Shown here: piece after piece, positions 20,885 to 30,477 of the stretch
Position numbering within the stretch: the first letter of the stretch is position 1
Layout: the number at the start of each line of letters is the position of its first letter
From: Chaetoceros tenuissimus
Taxonomy: Eukaryota > Bacillariophyta > Thalassiosirophyceae > Chaetocerotales > Chaetocerotaceae
Assembly (NCBI GenBank): GCA_021927905.1
Contig: BLLK01000074.1
Location: 834,139 to 898,138 of the forward strand
DNA: 64,000 nt
Direction: 5' to 3'
Position numbers and translations under genes: made by a program
Notes under the pieces: model-generated
What the model was told of the DNA's origin: nothing
The model's database searches: none
What the model saw: the letters and a program-made list of their open reading frames with translations, nothing else

Positions 20885-21266
20885 TGTCATACAATGTCAA
20901 ACATCTACAAATTTAGCCTTTTCGTGAATAAACGATTTTTCGCGAAAAAATGTTAAAAACTAATGTGCCGTATAACTCTTCAGATATGGCTTTTTCAAAC
21001 AAATCAGCCAGGATCCTTGTAGAACTAGTATAATTATACAAGGAAATCATGCGTTACTGCGATAGGCTTTTGGGGAAAAGTATCCTATCGCAGTAACGCA
21101 TGATTTCCATGTATTATTATACCAGGTCTATAGGAATCCTGGCCTATTTGTTTGGAAAAGCCATATTTGAAGAGTTATACGGCACATTGGTTTTCAAATT
21201 TTAACGCGTTAAATTATTTTAACGCGTTAAAGGCTAAATTTGTAGATGTTTGACATTGTATGACAA
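20885..21266. mobile_element. Foldback/MITE-like palindromic element, about 382 bp
   Basis: Nearly the whole element is one inverted repeat. The outer arm TTGTCATACAATGTCAAACA (from 20885) pairs with the complement ending at 21266. The middle of the arms (GTATAACTCTTCA / TGAAGAGTTATAC) also pairs. At the centre a perfect 25-bp stem (21042-21066 with 21084-21108) closes on a 17-base loop that can itself pair CTTTT with AAAAG. The right arm carries an extra pair of palindromes TTAACGCGTTAA (21201-21212 and 21219-21230). It codes for nothing. A transcript would fold into a long hairpin. Confidence 0.8.
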
Positions 21267-21596
21267 ATCATCCGAGCACCCTGTCTTTTGCCGGATGCAC
21301 ACAAAAACAACAGCTGCACAAGAAGAACTGTGTTGGACATGACAAAACAAATTGCTTTGAAAAGGTACTTTCACTTTTTCTTCTTAATCATAATCTGCTA
21401 GATGCAAGTTTCATTGTATAATAAAACAAAAATTCTAACAGAAGGGAATGTTGTGGTGTGTCCGAATTTTGTCAGAGTTCAAGCATAGAGTTTACGAGGA
21501 AGACTGATGCTGCCTGAGCGCCAACAGATTTCTTCTGTCTATCCTTGGCCTAATTGAATTACGAAAAAACAAATGACTATATAGTAAAGAGATGAT
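21267..21596. other. Spacer with no feature seen
   Basis: About 330 bp, AT-rich, between the foldback element and the right arm of the inverted duplication. No ORF or repeat is recognised. Confidence 0.4.
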
Positions 21597-22020
21597 TACA
21601 TGTATTGGGTTGTGTTTACACAGTCGAAATGATGAGACTTATGAAATGAATGAGATCAAAATCGGTGCAAGCAAGAAGAAACAACAGAACACAAGATAGC
21701 TAAACGAGAACGATAGTGTTTGCTGCAAGAATCGCCTTAGCAGAATACGAAAAAAAACACTCTTGTAATATTTTTTTGAAGAGCCTTATAGTTGAGAGAT
21801 ATGTAAATGGGAAAAGGGAAAATATCAGTTCTCAAATAGCAACAATTTTTTGCTTAGAAAAGATATCAGCAGGCAGACCTTCAGTTTAGAAGTAACAGAG
21901 AAGTAATGAGGATTATGCCAGCGGATACAATTAGATGTTTTCTCGTTTTGACCACGGAGCACTAAAAGGAAACATAAAGTGAGTGCTACACATTGAAATG
22001 ACAACACAATATGGAAATCA
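21597..22020 (-). repeat. Right arm of the inverted duplication (uninterrupted copy)
   Basis: Its reverse complement matches 11695-11865 followed directly by 15345-15625. It thus shows what the left arm looked like before the 3.47-kb element entered. It ends at the start of the signal-anchor ORF at 22011, so the arm includes that ORF's promoter. Confidence 0.8.
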
Positions 22021-22325
22021 TGCTACATACAAAGTTGGTACTTTCGTCGCACATAAATGCCAGATCTCATCTAGGAAATGGTCATCAAAGTCATCTTCTC
22101 AATCGCATCTTCCATCTCTCAGTAATAACAGCAATTGGCGTTCTCTTTTCCTGTATTTTGCTTTTCAAAGACTTGAATCAACCTTCTCCTTCTCTACCTT
22201 CTCCTTCTAGTACTACTACTAGCACTCCTCCTCTATCCCTGACCTCTAACAACGCTCCAAAATCGCATATAGCTAAACATTTGAAAATGAGAGTGAAAAC
22301 GGTACTATGTACTATCTACCAGTAA
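22011..22325 (+). pseudogene. Signal-anchor first exon of a type II membrane protein, truncated
   Basis: 104 aa: a polar N-terminus, one hydrophobic segment (VITAIGVLFSCILLF, about residues 38-52) and a Ser/Thr/Pro-rich stem. This is the layout of the first part of Golgi glycosyl- or sulfotransferases. No catalytic domain follows, and the next gene lies on the other strand 109 bp away. A GT near 22301 could once have been a splice donor. The ATG context and upstream DNA match the decayed copy at 11719. Likely a gene remnant; a small membrane protein is possible. Confidence 0.45.
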
Positions 22326-22433
22326 CAAATTATAATAAATATTTTCTTTTTTATTATTCCAACCAAGGTTATTACAGCATGAGCTTAATGAAGGATGAAT
22401 TCGTTGATTTTCACATTCATGCAGAACGAATCA

Positions 22434-25400
22434 TCATTGCGCCATTAACTTGATAATCATCTCCACTGTGCCATTTCGAGGTAATTTATTGACATCGATA
22501 AGAAAATCATTGTCTCCATCATCGTCATATTCAAAAGTACCATTCAGAGCTATAGGAACCGTATTTTGAATGGCAGGAAATTTCATCGCACTTGCAGTGT
22601 GTATGGCATAACTGGAACCTAACGACGGAAACAAGCAAAACGTCGACGGAGAACAGAAGCTCACATTGGAAAATACAATATGGTGCATGCTCCACAAGGT
22701 TGATTCGTTATCATATATCTTGAAAAAATCTTTTGGCCGATTCATCAATGTTGACAATCTAGTGATAAGTGCATCAAGGACCCGTTTGCACGATTGCCCA
22801 TGCTTGCAGTCTAGCTCTCGCTGAAGAATATTGTTGCTACAGCTGCTAAGAGGTGTTGTTACGATATGTACAGCTGTGATATTGCGTCCTTTCAGATGTT
22901 TATAATAGAAAGATGGTTTGAGAAAACCCATGCCCAAAGTATAGCCTCGTGCGATGACATCAGTGTCCAATATGTCACCGCATCGAAAGTGAATGGTAGC
23001 CACACCTTCTTCAATGGTGGTACCAGTAGTCCTTGTTGTTGTTGTCTGATTGGCAGACGACGACAACAATGGTCCTCGTAGTGATGATGACGATGACGAT
23101 GCCCAGTTCTTTAGAGCACTTCGAATTTCATAATGCCATGTATTGGAAAGAATGGGCCATCCTTCTTTGCACTGGTGGGCAATAGGACCATGGCACTTGC
23201 ACATTCTCTCCAGTGTTGTGGTAACGTTGGATGTTGTGACAAAACTATCATACTGAACATTGTTATTGTTCTTGTCAACAAAGACATTTTGAGGCAGCCA
23301 TGCAATCAAATTGTCAAACTGATCTTCTTTCGAACAAGGTGGGTATATGTGAAACTGAATGCCATGAAGTGCTGCGAATGTTCTGGCCTGAAAGTACAAC
23401 CCAAGCTTGTTACCAATCGATCCAGATTGACACATCCAGTCGGAATTATTGAAGAGAACTCCTGCAATCTCATTTCGTTTGTCCGGTAGTTGTTGATCCC
23501 AGGAAGAGCATATAGAAGGCACACCGCCCCAATCCGTATTGTTCCCATTACTATTGGGTGAGATGTACGTGAAATTTGGTCGAGAAAGCATTTGTTTGAT
23601 TTGTAATTGCAGCTGCTCTGCTTTTTTTATATTTTTGTCTGTCGTTGCAACTTGTATACTTTGAATTCCTTTCCTTTCTTTAGCTTCACAAAGATCTTCC
23701 ATCGAATCTCTCATCGATTTGATCGCATCAATGCTCCATGTGGCAGTCCTCCCTTGATCACAACATACACCTTGACGTATTATAGGTTGATAAGGCAGAA
23801 AATGTTTTGGTAAGTTGGAGATTGCGTCAACATCGCATGTTGACATTTCATCTAGCCCCCTTCCAAGTTTTGGACCATGAAAGTGCAAAATCTTCACCTC
23901 TGAAAAAGTGCTTGGTTCGAGCCCCCAATAAGACTTCCAGTTATACTGCATAGGTAATAGATTGAACATCTCATTTGCTTGGTCATTCATTTCCTGATAC
24001 CCATTGAGCATTTCTTGATCATTCGGAAAAGTTTCTAGACTTTTCGCATATTCAATAATTTTGGGCATTTCATAGTCAAGTCGCTCCACATTCATCACCA
24101 TCACTCCTGCATTGAATATTTGTGCAGATTTGCTATATTCTCTACCATAGGAAGCAATGCTTTGCCCGACCGATTTCGAAAGTAGCTCAATATCTCGCAT
24201 AGTAATATCATTTGCAAAGATGACATCAACGTCAGTGTAAAGTACATGATCCTTGCACACATTTGGCAAGTCGAGCAAACCATGTTCTTTGATCATCTTT
24301 GGAATATCCAACCTTAAAAATGTACCTTGACGTTTTGAATATTCAATAATGCCTTTCTTCATTAACCCTTGGTCAACGTCTTTTTGAAAGGAAAGTCGAG
24401 GCGAGTATACTACTTTCACACCTTTGGCTTCGGCCCATCTCCCTAACTTCTTTGGTTCTGTAGAGTTTTCATAAGGCATGCCGTATCTTCCAAGCACCAA
24501 TACAGGCTGAAGTGTATCACGTGCATTTCTCAATGCTGAGTTTAAAGCCACCGAATAATCAACAAAGTAGGAATGTCTCTTGCTATTAGCAATTGATGAT
24601 TCACTACATTCCTCTTTTGATTCATGCATGGCTGCAAACCAAAGCATCTTACATGATCCTTGTTCAGCAGCAGCTTCAGTGCTCTTGTCAAGTAATAGAA
24701 GATCTTCCTTTTTATGTTTCATACAATTGGTAATGTTGCAATATGAGTTGAGTTTTGAATGCGTAGCATTGTTTGCATTTGGATGGCAGAAACTTGTAGG
24801 GGAAGGTAATTTACTGAATGTAGGGAAAACAGAGTTGGTAGCATATGTATGGTTTAGGCTTGTTCCTTGTGTCGTACCTCCACTCATTTCCACCTTTCCT
24901 TCAGATCTTTTGCTAATTGTAGTATTGGTATTAATTGGAGTATCTTTAGTACCAACTTTGATACCTTTCTTTGGAATCGCAGCGGCATATGTAGTCATGT
25001 TTGTAGTAGCTATAACAGGGGCAGTAGAAGCTGTGCTAATATGGCCTCTAACATCACAAAAATCTTCCATCGAATCTCTCATCGATTTGATCGCATCAAT
25101 GCTCCATGTGGCAGTCCTCCCTTGATCACAACATACACCTTGATTTACCAAATGTTGATAAGGTTTTGATATAGAGCTTGCATCAACATCGCATGTTGAC
25201 ATTTCATCTAGCCCCCTTCCAAGTTTTGGACCATGAAAGTGCAAAATCTTCACCTCTGAAAAAGTGCTTGGTTCGAGCCCCCAATAAGACTTCCAGTTAT
25301 ACTGCATAGGTAATAGATTGAACATCTCATTTGCTTGGTCATTCATTTCCTGATACCCATTGAGCATTTCTTGATCATGGCTTGGGTACGAATCTAGACT

Positions 25401-26771
25401 TTTCGCATATTCAATAATTTTGGGCATTTCATAGTCAAGTCGCTCCACATTCATCACCATCACTCCTGCATTGAATATTTGTGCAGATTTGCTATATTCT
25501 CTACCATAGGAAGCAATGCTTTGCCCGACCGATTTCGAAAGTAGCTCAATATCTCGCATAGTAATATCATTTGCAAAGATGACATCAACGTCAGTGTAAA
25601 GTACATGATCCTTGCACACATTTGGCAAGTCGAGCAAACCATGTTCTTTGATCATCTTTGGAATATCCAACCTTAAAAATGTACCTTGACGTTTTGAATA
25701 TTCAATAATGCCTTTCTTCATTAACCCTTGGTCAACGTCTTTTTGAAAGGAAAGTCGAGGCGAGTATACTACTTTCACACCTTTGGCTTCGGCCCATCTC
25801 CCTAACTTCTTTGGTTCTGTAGAGTTTTCATAAGGCATGCCGTATCTTCCAAGCACCAATACAGGCTGAAGTGTATCACGTGCATTTCTCAATGCTGAGT
25901 TTAAGGCGACTGAATAATCAACAAAGTAGGAATGTCTCTTGCTTTTAGCAATCGATGATTCACTACATTCCTCTTTTGATTCATGCATGGCTGCAAACCA
26001 AAGCATCTTACATGATCCTTGTTCAGCAGCTTCGCTGCTCTTGTCAAGTAATAGAAGATCCTCCTTTTTATGTTGCATACAATTGGTAACATTGCAATAT
26101 GAGTTGAGTTTTGAATTCGTAGCATTGTTCGAATTTGGATGGCAGAAACTTGTAGGGGAAGGTAATTTACTGAATGTAGGCAAATCGTTCTTCATTTCAA
26201 TGTTTCCGTTTGTATTATGAGGGATATTAGCAGCTGTTGGTGTCTTCTTGATAGGAATAGATTTGTCAATACTTTCATCTTTTGTTGGAAATTGCTTGGA
26301 AGTTTTTGAACCAGGCTTTGCTTCTTTTGAGATACCATGATGCGAGACATCATCTGCACTTCTCTTCATGTCGGATTGTCTGTTTTTGCTTTTCAAAAGA
26401 CTTGAGCTCTGATAATTTTTGCTTGCATGTTTATTTGCACCATATAAAATATAATTTTCCTCGTCGTGATTGGAGTCAACATGAAGGAAGACAAAGAAAG
26501 ATATACTAATGATGCCGCAAATAGTAAGCAGACAGGACTTTTTAAAATTTGACTTCCTTTTCTTCTTCTGGCTATTACTTGGCAATCCATTCTCTGTAGA
26601 ATCATTATTTCTGCTGTTCTTCTTGTAGTAGTAGTTATCATAGGAATAATAGTAGTAAAGGGGACGATAAGAACCGCCTTTCTTACTAGGAGTTCTAGCC
26701 ACCTCTTGCTCTTTAGGAAATCTTTCCTCTGGTGGGTCAGGTTTTCTTTGTTTCAAATATCCTTGCTTCAT
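22434..26771 (-). CDS. Three-domain type II glycosyltransferase with two near-identical GT8-like domains
   Basis: 1445 aa, single exon, expected in the Golgi membrane. The N-terminus has a Tyr-rich stretch (39-49), a basic patch and a signal anchor (about 80-97). Two tandem domains follow (about 205-570 and 660-1020). Each has the DXD motif in LYTDVDVIFAND (D394/D396 and D847/D849), FNAGVMVMNVERLDYE, DQEMLNGYQ, YNWKSYWG and a closing HFHGPKLG. This order resembles GT8-type glycosyltransferases. The C-terminal part (about 1090-1445) has SIGNKLGLYFQARTFAALHG and IHFRCGDIL (R1263-D1266), reminiscent of GDP-fucose-using fucosyltransferases, whose usual motif is HxRRGD. The repeats are almost identical at DNA level. 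It is divergently transcribed from the tandem sulfotransferase-like gene, with about 310 bp between starts. Confidence 0.82.
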   Translation of the reverse strand: MKQGYLKQRKPDPPEERFPKEQEVARTPSKKGGSYRPLYYYYSYDNYYYKKNSRNNDSTENGLPSNSQKKKRKSNFKKSCLLTICGIISISFFVFLHVDSNHDEENYILYGANKHASKNYQSSSLLKSKNRQSDMKRSADDVSHHGISKEAKPGSKTSKQFPTKDESIDKSIPIKKTPTAANIPHNTNGNIEMKNDLPTFSKLPSPTSFCHPNSNNATNSKLNSYCNVTNCMQHKKEDLLLLDKSSEAAEQGSCKMLWFAAMHESKEECSESSIAKSKRHSYFVDYSVALNSALRNARDTLQPVLVLGRYGMPYENSTEPKKLGRWAEAKGVKVVYSPRLSFQKDVDQGLMKKGIIEYSKRQGTFLRLDIPKMIKEHGLLDLPNVCKDHVLYTDVDVIFANDITMRDIELLSKSVGQSIASYGREYSKSAQIFNAGVMVMNVERLDYEMPKIIEYAKSLDSYPSHDQEMLNGYQEMNDQANEMFNLLPMQYNWKSYWGLEPSTFSEVKILHFHGPKLGRGLDEMSTCDVDASSISKPYQHLVNQGVCCDQGRTATWSIDAIKSMRDSMEDFCDVRGHISTASTAPVIATTNMTTYAAAIPKKGIKVGTKDTPINTNTTISKRSEGKVEMSGGTTQGTSLNHTYATNSVFPTFSKLPSPTSFCHPNANNATHSKLNSYCNITNCMKHKKEDLLLLDKSTEAAAEQGSCKMLWFAAMHESKEECSESSIANSKRHSYFVDYSVALNSALRNARDTLQPVLVLGRYGMPYENSTEPKKLGRWAEAKGVKVVYSPRLSFQKDVDQGLMKKGIIEYSKRQGTFLRLDIPKMIKEHGLLDLPNVCKDHVLYTDVDVIFANDITMRDIELLSKSVGQSIASYGREYSKSAQIFNAGVMVMNVERLDYEMPKIIEYAKSLETFPNDQEMLNGYQEMNDQANEMFNLLPMQYNWKSYWGLEPSTFSEVKILHFHGPKLGRGLDEMSTCDVDAISNLPKHFLPYQPIIRQGVCCDQGRTATWSIDAIKSMRDSMEDLCEAKERKGIQSIQVATTDKNIKKAEQLQLQIKQMLSRPNFTYISPNSNGNNTDWGGVPSICSSWDQQLPDKRNEIAGVLFNNSDWMCQSGSIGNKLGLYFQARTFAALHGIQFHIYPPCSKEDQFDNLIAWLPQNVFVDKNNNNVQYDSFVTTSNVTTTLERMCKCHGPIAHQCKEGWPILSNTWHYEIRSALKNWASSSSSSLRGPLLSSSANQTTTTRTTGTTIEEGVATIHFRCGDILDTDVIARGYTLGMGFLKPSFYYKHLKGRNITAVHIVTTPLSSCSNNILQRELDCKHGQSCKRVLDALITRLSTLMNRPKDFFKIYDNESTLWSMHHIVFSNVSFCSPSTFCLFPSLGSSYAIHTASAMKFPAIQNTVPIALNGTFEYDDDGDNDFLIDVNKLPRNGTVEMIIKLMAQ
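23689..26185 (-). repeat. Intragenic direct repeat, two copies about 1.1 kb long, period 1359 bp
   Basis: 23689-24826 and 25056-26185 match nearly base for base, in frame (453 codons apart), except at the edges and in a few codons (for example AAAEQG versus AEQG). The linker between them (about 24827-25055) is unique and Thr/Lys-rich. Confidence 0.88.
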
Positions 26772-27079
26772 TTTATTGGAGAACGAACGTTGGTCACTGA
26801 TAACAAAATGGAAAGATGCACAGTGAACTATGATGATTTAGAGCTACAAAGTTACCGCGGTGCGAAAATTATATATGTTATTTGAAAAACATATGTACGT
26901 ACGTAGGTTCGTACCAGGTATGTACGTACAAGAATTTGAAATGCGGTCCTGGATAGAGAAGGCTAAAAGCATAAAATTAGGAGTCATTGCATTACAATTT
27001 TGTGTCCTGAAGAGCTAAAAAAGCTAAAAGACCGTACGTACTAAAAAAGGAAAATCAAACAGTGAAAATCAACAACAGC
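26772..27079. promoter_or_regulatory. Bidirectional promoter between glycosyltransferase and sulfotransferase-like genes
   Basis: The two starts face away from each other over 308 bp, so both promoters must lie here. It contains the alternating TATGTACGTACGTAGGTTCG, a second GTACGTAC about 30 bp on, and the shared block at 26943-26980. Co-regulation is inferred from this layout. Confidence 0.6.
26943..26980 (+). promoter_or_regulatory. Promoter block shared with the sulfotransferase gene at 10-11 kb
   Basis: Order: GCGGTCCTGGA, AGAGAAGGCTAAAA, then ATAAAATTAG. It is 100 bp upstream of the ATG at 27080. Its counterpart is the minus-strand block at 11317-11356. Confidence 0.55.
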
Positions 27080-29870
27080 ATGAAAAAACATAAATTGGAT
27101 TTTATTTGTATTACAGATTACTATCCTATAATGCAGCATACTCGTAGTACTAATAAAAAACATTCACAAACTCAAAAATTTTCACCAAATAGAAACAGCC
27201 ACTTGCGCCCAGATCCACCGTCTACTAGGAGTCCTACTACTATGCTGAAACAAAGACGTCATACTACAACAAGAAGCAGAATGATTAAGAATACACAAAG
27301 TCAAAAGCCAGATCCTCCTGCCAACAACAATTCCTCTTGTGAGGAGGCCAGTTCTTCTTTTTCTTATAAAGCACTTGTTCCCGGGACAAAGAAAGGGTTT
27401 CGAAAAAAGAGTTCTTTCTTTGTTCATAGAGGAAAAACTCATCGCTTTCTTGTACTAGCATTTCTAGTTTTCTTTGTTCTTGCATGGCTTGCTACTACCA
27501 TGACTAGTAGCCATCGTAGAAGTAGAGAAATTACTACAGCAAACTCATCTAAGCTACGACAAAAGATTTTATTCCTGGCAGGTCCTCACAAGACTGGAAG
27601 CTCTACCATTCAGTATAACTCTTTTCTCATTTCAAAATTTACAGAAAGCTGGGCTTTTGTAGATCCATGGGCGACGAAAGACGACCAATTCAAAGTTGTG
27701 AAGTTGGGGCATGAGAAACATTTTGCTGCGCTTTTATTTGCTCTTCGTGGACAACTTAATCATCCATACTTTGTGAACACACCTGCTGAGCCGGAAAAAA
27801 TTATCAATGCCTTTCGAGAGGATATTGAAGCAAAATGGAATCAAGGCAAGAGCATCACTGTCGGTTCAGAAGAAATAGACTTTGCTGTTGCAGACTATGA
27901 AGATGAAAGTGGAATCAATGGTACCCAATTTCTTGATGGAATATTATCTACGTTACCTGCCAACACAAAACATGTTACAGAAGTCATAATTGCATATCGA
28001 TCTCCTAGAGCTAAACATTTTCTTTCGCTTTGGAAAGAGATTGGAGTTGCACAATGGAATCAAACACTGAAAGAATTTATCTTTCACCATGAATCCTATT
28101 CTCATTTTCATACAATAGACATTTTGCCACTCATCGACTTATTTGTGCAGCGAGGGTACAAAATCTTACTAGTTGATATCGGAGGGGTTCGAAAACAAAA
28201 TCTTCGAATGTTTCAACTCTTGGCTTGTCACTTGATGAATGAGCCATGCGATACAGAAACTCATATTCCACTAGAGCTAACGGAAGTATTGGCAAAGTCT
28301 ACCGATCTCCAAATGGCTCTTTATAATGATGTGAATGTTCGAACTGATGGAGTAATGGATTTGGAAAAACATCAAATTGAACAAATTGAAGAGTCTATCC
28401 TCCAATATGATTGTGGATTCAAGGATGCTGTATATGGAAATAATTTGGTTCAAATCATTTTCGATGACACCTTTACCAAAAACATGAACCAATGCAACAA
28501 CGACGGAAAAGGTATAGAACGAATAAGTAGAAAAGAGCTATGGAAGCAAATTCAAAGGATTACGGATCCTGTGCGTTATGAGAAGGAAAATCAAAGGAAG
28601 GTTCGTATGATATCACCACGTTGTTTCTTCTTTTATTTTTCATCTTTCCAATCTCATCATTTCCATAGGTTGTAATATTGGCCGGTCCTCATTTTAGTCA
28701 AATTGACGCCATGGTATGTGATCTTGCTTCTTGTGCGAATTTTAAACATCATATTATACTAATTCGAGTTTGATTTTGACGAAAGAGTACAATTTCCTTT
28801 CACTACTCTGCCATTTTACGTAATAGATGGTCCTTTGTTGCTCCAAAGAAGGTTTCTGAAGTCTTTTCTCTTACAGAACCTGCATATGGATCATCTCTAC
28901 TTTTCGCCTTGAGTGGGCAACTTAGTCATCCTCTTTTCAAAACAAAGATATCTCAATCAGCGATGTCTGACATATTTCAGCAAGAAATTGGTTTCCAATT
29001 TAGAAATGGAAGGAATTTAATATTTGGTTCTACTGAATTCGACCTCATAACGTCTAAAGATGGCAATGGGAACAACATTCTTCATGAAACAACAAGGTTG
29101 TTATCAACTTCGGGCTATGATGTTGATTCAGATCTTAAATACACAACCAATGTTGTCATTGGATATTATGCACCTAGAGTCGACCATTTGCTACTACTAT
29201 GGAATGAATTAAAGAAATCATCGACTTTCTTATCTTTTCATGATTTTTTGAAAGATGAGTCGACAATTTCAGTAAGTCATATTCATACTCACGCCTATGC
29301 TCGGATGTTCCTTTCATGTTCTCCAACCCTTTCTTTTCTTTCACAAAGCACTTGCATACAATAGATCCTTTTGCTATGGTCGAAAAGTTCCTCTCAAATG
29401 GATTCCATGTGACTTTAATAGATATTTTTGGCAAAAATAAGGCCGGGCTTGAGTCATTTCAAGTTCTTGCATGTGATATTATGCAAGAGCAATGCAATAA
29501 TGAACGAATGCCTTTATTTCTTTCTGAACATCGAAAATACCATACTGAGGTAGATGAAATGATTAGAGACACTAGTGTCGACGCTGTGTTCATGGACAAT
29601 CTACAAATACGGTCTCAAATAACAGCAACAGAGAGAATTCGTATTGAGAAAGTTTTGCAAAATTATGACTGTAACTTCAAGTCATTGCTTCATCATGACA
29701 ACTTGACTGTACTTTATGATACAACACTCTCTGCAAATATGGAAAAATGCAGCAATGTGGAAGATTCAATGGTCCCTCCCAATCGAGATATAATGTGGAA
29801 AATAATCTCTGCGTCTTCAGATGGAGATTATTCTCGTAATATGGTTTCATTGTCTTTGCTACAGCATTAG
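27080..29870 (+). CDS. Tandem two-domain type II sulfotransferase-like protein, four exons
   Basis: My model joins 27080-28600, 28669-28713, 28786-29271 and 29349-29870 (857 aa). All three introns (68, 72 and 77 bp) are phase 0 with GT..AG ends. Splicing links frames that align with each other. A long basic N-terminus precedes a signal anchor (about 123-141). Domain 1 has AGPHKTGSSTIQY (5'-phosphosulfate loop, about 167-179) and AYRSPRAKHFLSLW (3'-phosphate site, about 305-318). Domain 2 repeats the same plan (LFALSGQLSHPLF, GYYAPRVDHLLLLW, HLHTIDPF). Its loop reads AGPHFSQIDAMSTIS, with the KTGS residues lost, so it is probably non-catalytic. The start could instead be the ATG at 27131. It likely sulfates glycans, or is a PAPS-dependent enzyme of unknown acceptor. 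Confidence 0.75.
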
Positions 29871-30022
29871 TTATTTCCCTGAGAGAATGATTCAATTCCT
29901 TGACGCATTGGCTAGGAGTACAAGATGGGCATGTAGTACTACCAACCAGAGAGATAACTAAAGTAAAGATATGCAAAATCGAATTATATCTGAAACCAGC
30001 CAATTTCTAATGATGTACTGAA

Positions 30023-30325
30023 CTAGTAACTCTTGATGCATCCACAGAGTTGAGTCGGGTATTCATATTTTTTCATTTTCCAGTCCCATTTTGATTTCAA
30101 AATATCAAAATAACCTATATCTTGATTATACAAGTCACACACCGATAAAAACTGATCAGTCGTGTTTTTCAGGAAGTTTGCCGATTTTGTCCTTACTTTA
30201 GGCCATTTCCTAGAAGAACTGTTAAATAAACTATTCCTCGTCACGTCAGGATGTGTCCAAGCACTTTGCTGTTCCCAAAACACCTCACAAAGCAAGCAAA
30301 CGTAAGCAGAGTCGAAGCCATCCAA
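30023..30325 (-). pseudogene. Possible gene fragment, unknown
   Basis: A 100-aa frame (MDGFDSAYVCLLCEVFWEQQ...) with several Cys and a C-terminal stretch CDLYNQDIGYFDILKSKW. The latter is vaguely like sulfotransferase ends. It lies between the tandem sulfotransferase-like gene and the ankyrin gene with no partner exon. It may be a relic of another family member or chance. Confidence 0.22.
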
Positions 30326-30477
30326 TGAATAACATTCTAATCAATTCAACTTGAAGCTTCAAGTACAGCTCATCACAGAGTTGATAGGATTGTTCTCTCT
30401 GGAACCTCGAAAAGTGATATCTGTGCCTTCTTGCTGTTTGCTGTCACTCCTATCTGCAGCAAACATTGAATTAAGAC

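Noticed and set aside
29677-30003. 108-aa minus-strand frame beginning with a hydrophobic stretch
   Set aside because: Most of it is antisense to the last exon of the tandem sulfotransferase-like gene; the signal-peptide look of the first 20 residues alone is not enough.
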